A DNA stretch of 6,703 nt from CALOAD01 sp942491415 (GTDB lineage: Bacteria > Cyanobacteriota > Vampirovibrionia > Gastranaerophilales > CALOAD01). Location: positions 1-6,703 of the forward strand of contig CALOAD010000025.1 in NCBI GenBank assembly GCA_942491415.1, written 5' to 3'. How positions within the stretch are numbered: the stretch's first letter is position 1; each line of letters opens with the position of its first letter. A program made the translations under genes and the position numbers. A model generated the notes under the pieces. It made no database searches. It was not told the DNA's origin and saw nothing but the letters and a program-made list of their open reading frames with translations. Of this stretch, positions 6,251 through 6,703 are shown piece after piece.

Positions 6251-6403
6251 ATGAAACGTACGCTAGAAGGTACTAAAAGAAAAAGACAAAGAGTAAGCGG
6301 TTTTAGAGTTAGAATGTCATCACCCGGCGGTCGCAATGTTCTTAACAGAAGAAGAACAAAAGGGCGTCATAAAGTTTCCATTCAAGGCAAAAAACGAGCT
6401 TAA
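6251..6403 (+). CDS. rpmH: 50S ribosomal protein L34
   Basis: This encodes a 50-residue, highly basic protein of the large ribosomal subunit. The N-terminus MKRTLEGTKRKRQRVSGFR and the following VRM, GGRNVLNRRRTKGRH pattern are the L34 signature over nearly the whole length. The 'TLxGT' form is the one found in Cyanobacteria and their relatives. Usual L34 length is about 44-46 residues; the extra QGKKRA at the C-terminus is a short basic extension. AAGGAGA (6237-6243) lies 7 nt before the ATG and is the strongest ribosome binding site in the window. rnpA starts 32 bp downstream, the usual bacterial rpmH-rnpA order, and both probably share the promoter at 6166-6202. Identification is secure. 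Confidence 0.97.
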   Translation: MKRTLEGTKRKRQRVSGFRVRMSSPGGRNVLNRRRTKGRHKVSIQGKKRA

Positions 6404-6435
6404 AAGTATTTATTATTTATATTTAGGTCTTAAAA

Positions 6436-6703
6436 TTGTTACCTAAAAACGAACGATTAAAATCAAGTAGCGGATTCAAAGCAACTTACAGACTCAAGAA
6501 GTCAGTAGCTGATTCGCTACTTATTTTTTATATTCAGGAAAAGAAAAACCTCAATCGAATATTCCACCAGTGTTGGCTTTATAGTAAGTAAAAATCCACA
6601 AAAGAGCAGTCAAAAGAAACCGTATGAAAGATTGATGCGGAAGCCTATCTGAAATGCTTTAAATAAAGCGACACATACGCTAACTCTTCTCAATCGATTT
6701 CTT
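6436..6703 (+). CDS. rnpA: RNase P protein component, frame-disrupted and cut by the right edge
   Basis: RnpA is the protein subunit of RNase P, which matures tRNA 5' ends. A TTG start at 6436, with AGGT at 6425-6428 and an in-frame TAG at 6424-6426, opens LLPKNERLKSSSGFKATYR, a typical RnpA N-terminus. That frame stops at 6589-6591 after 51 codons, but the homology continues in other frames: TSIEYSTSVGFIVSK (6548-6592), IHKRAVKRNRMK (6594-6629), RLMR (6629-6640) and EAYLKCFK (6640-6663). Joined, these form the conserved RnpA core with the RNR motif intact. The shifts fall at A-runs (6544-6548, 6590-6594, 6627-6629) and at GG (6639-6640). Two look like one extra base and two like one missing base. 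After 6663 I cannot follow the family confidently. Position after rpmH supports the call. Sequence error is likelier than true decay. Confidence 0.82.

Noticed and set aside
6436..6591. A free-standing 51-residue protein gene
   Set aside because: Its residues are the N-terminal half of RnpA, and the rest of the family pattern continues in other frames, so it is a broken rnpA.

Overview
The window looks like chromosomal DNA from an AT-rich, non-photosynthetic relative of the Cyanobacteria (Melainabacteria/Vampirovibrionia, most likely a gut Gastranaerophilales). The best clue is the rpmH product, whose N-terminus (MKRTLEGTKRKRQRVSGFR) has the cyanobacterial 'TLxGTxRKRxRxSGFR' form of L34 rather than the common 'TYQPS' form. 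AT-rich codon use and the absence of any photosynthesis gene fit, but the assignment is from memory of family patterns, not a search.

Minus strand, positions 5758 down to 1: four genes read leftward. A 351-residue membrane protein of no recognised family is followed after 17 bp by a 736-residue membrane protein. That gene overlaps by 14 bp the start of a 596-residue GH13 (alpha-amylase superfamily) enzyme. After a 135-bp gap comes the 5' part of a second GH13-type protein that runs off the left edge. The two membrane proteins appear to be diverged paralogues. They share an N-terminal core with hydrophobic segments, a GVD-(L/I)-x-x-KY motif and a WDL motif, plus a C-terminal hydrophobic anchor; the longer one has roughly 450 extra residues of charged, helical sequence in between. 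None of the four has an evident Sec signal peptide. The arrangement suggests a membrane-associated alpha-glucan system in which two related membrane proteins work with one or two GH13 enzymes. I do not recognise it as a described system, and the functional link is inferred from gene order alone.

Positions 5759-6250: a 492-bp, very AT-rich divergent intergenic region. It holds candidate promoters for both directions and several inverted repeats, including two close to or overlapping the rpmH promoter.

Plus strand, 6251 to the right edge: rpmH (L34), then rnpA (RNase P protein). rnpA is clearly recognisable but is split over all three frames by four apparent one-base changes, each in or beside a short homopolymer run. 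Because rnpA is normally essential and its RNA-binding motif is intact across the breaks, sequence error near a contig end is more likely than a real pseudogene.
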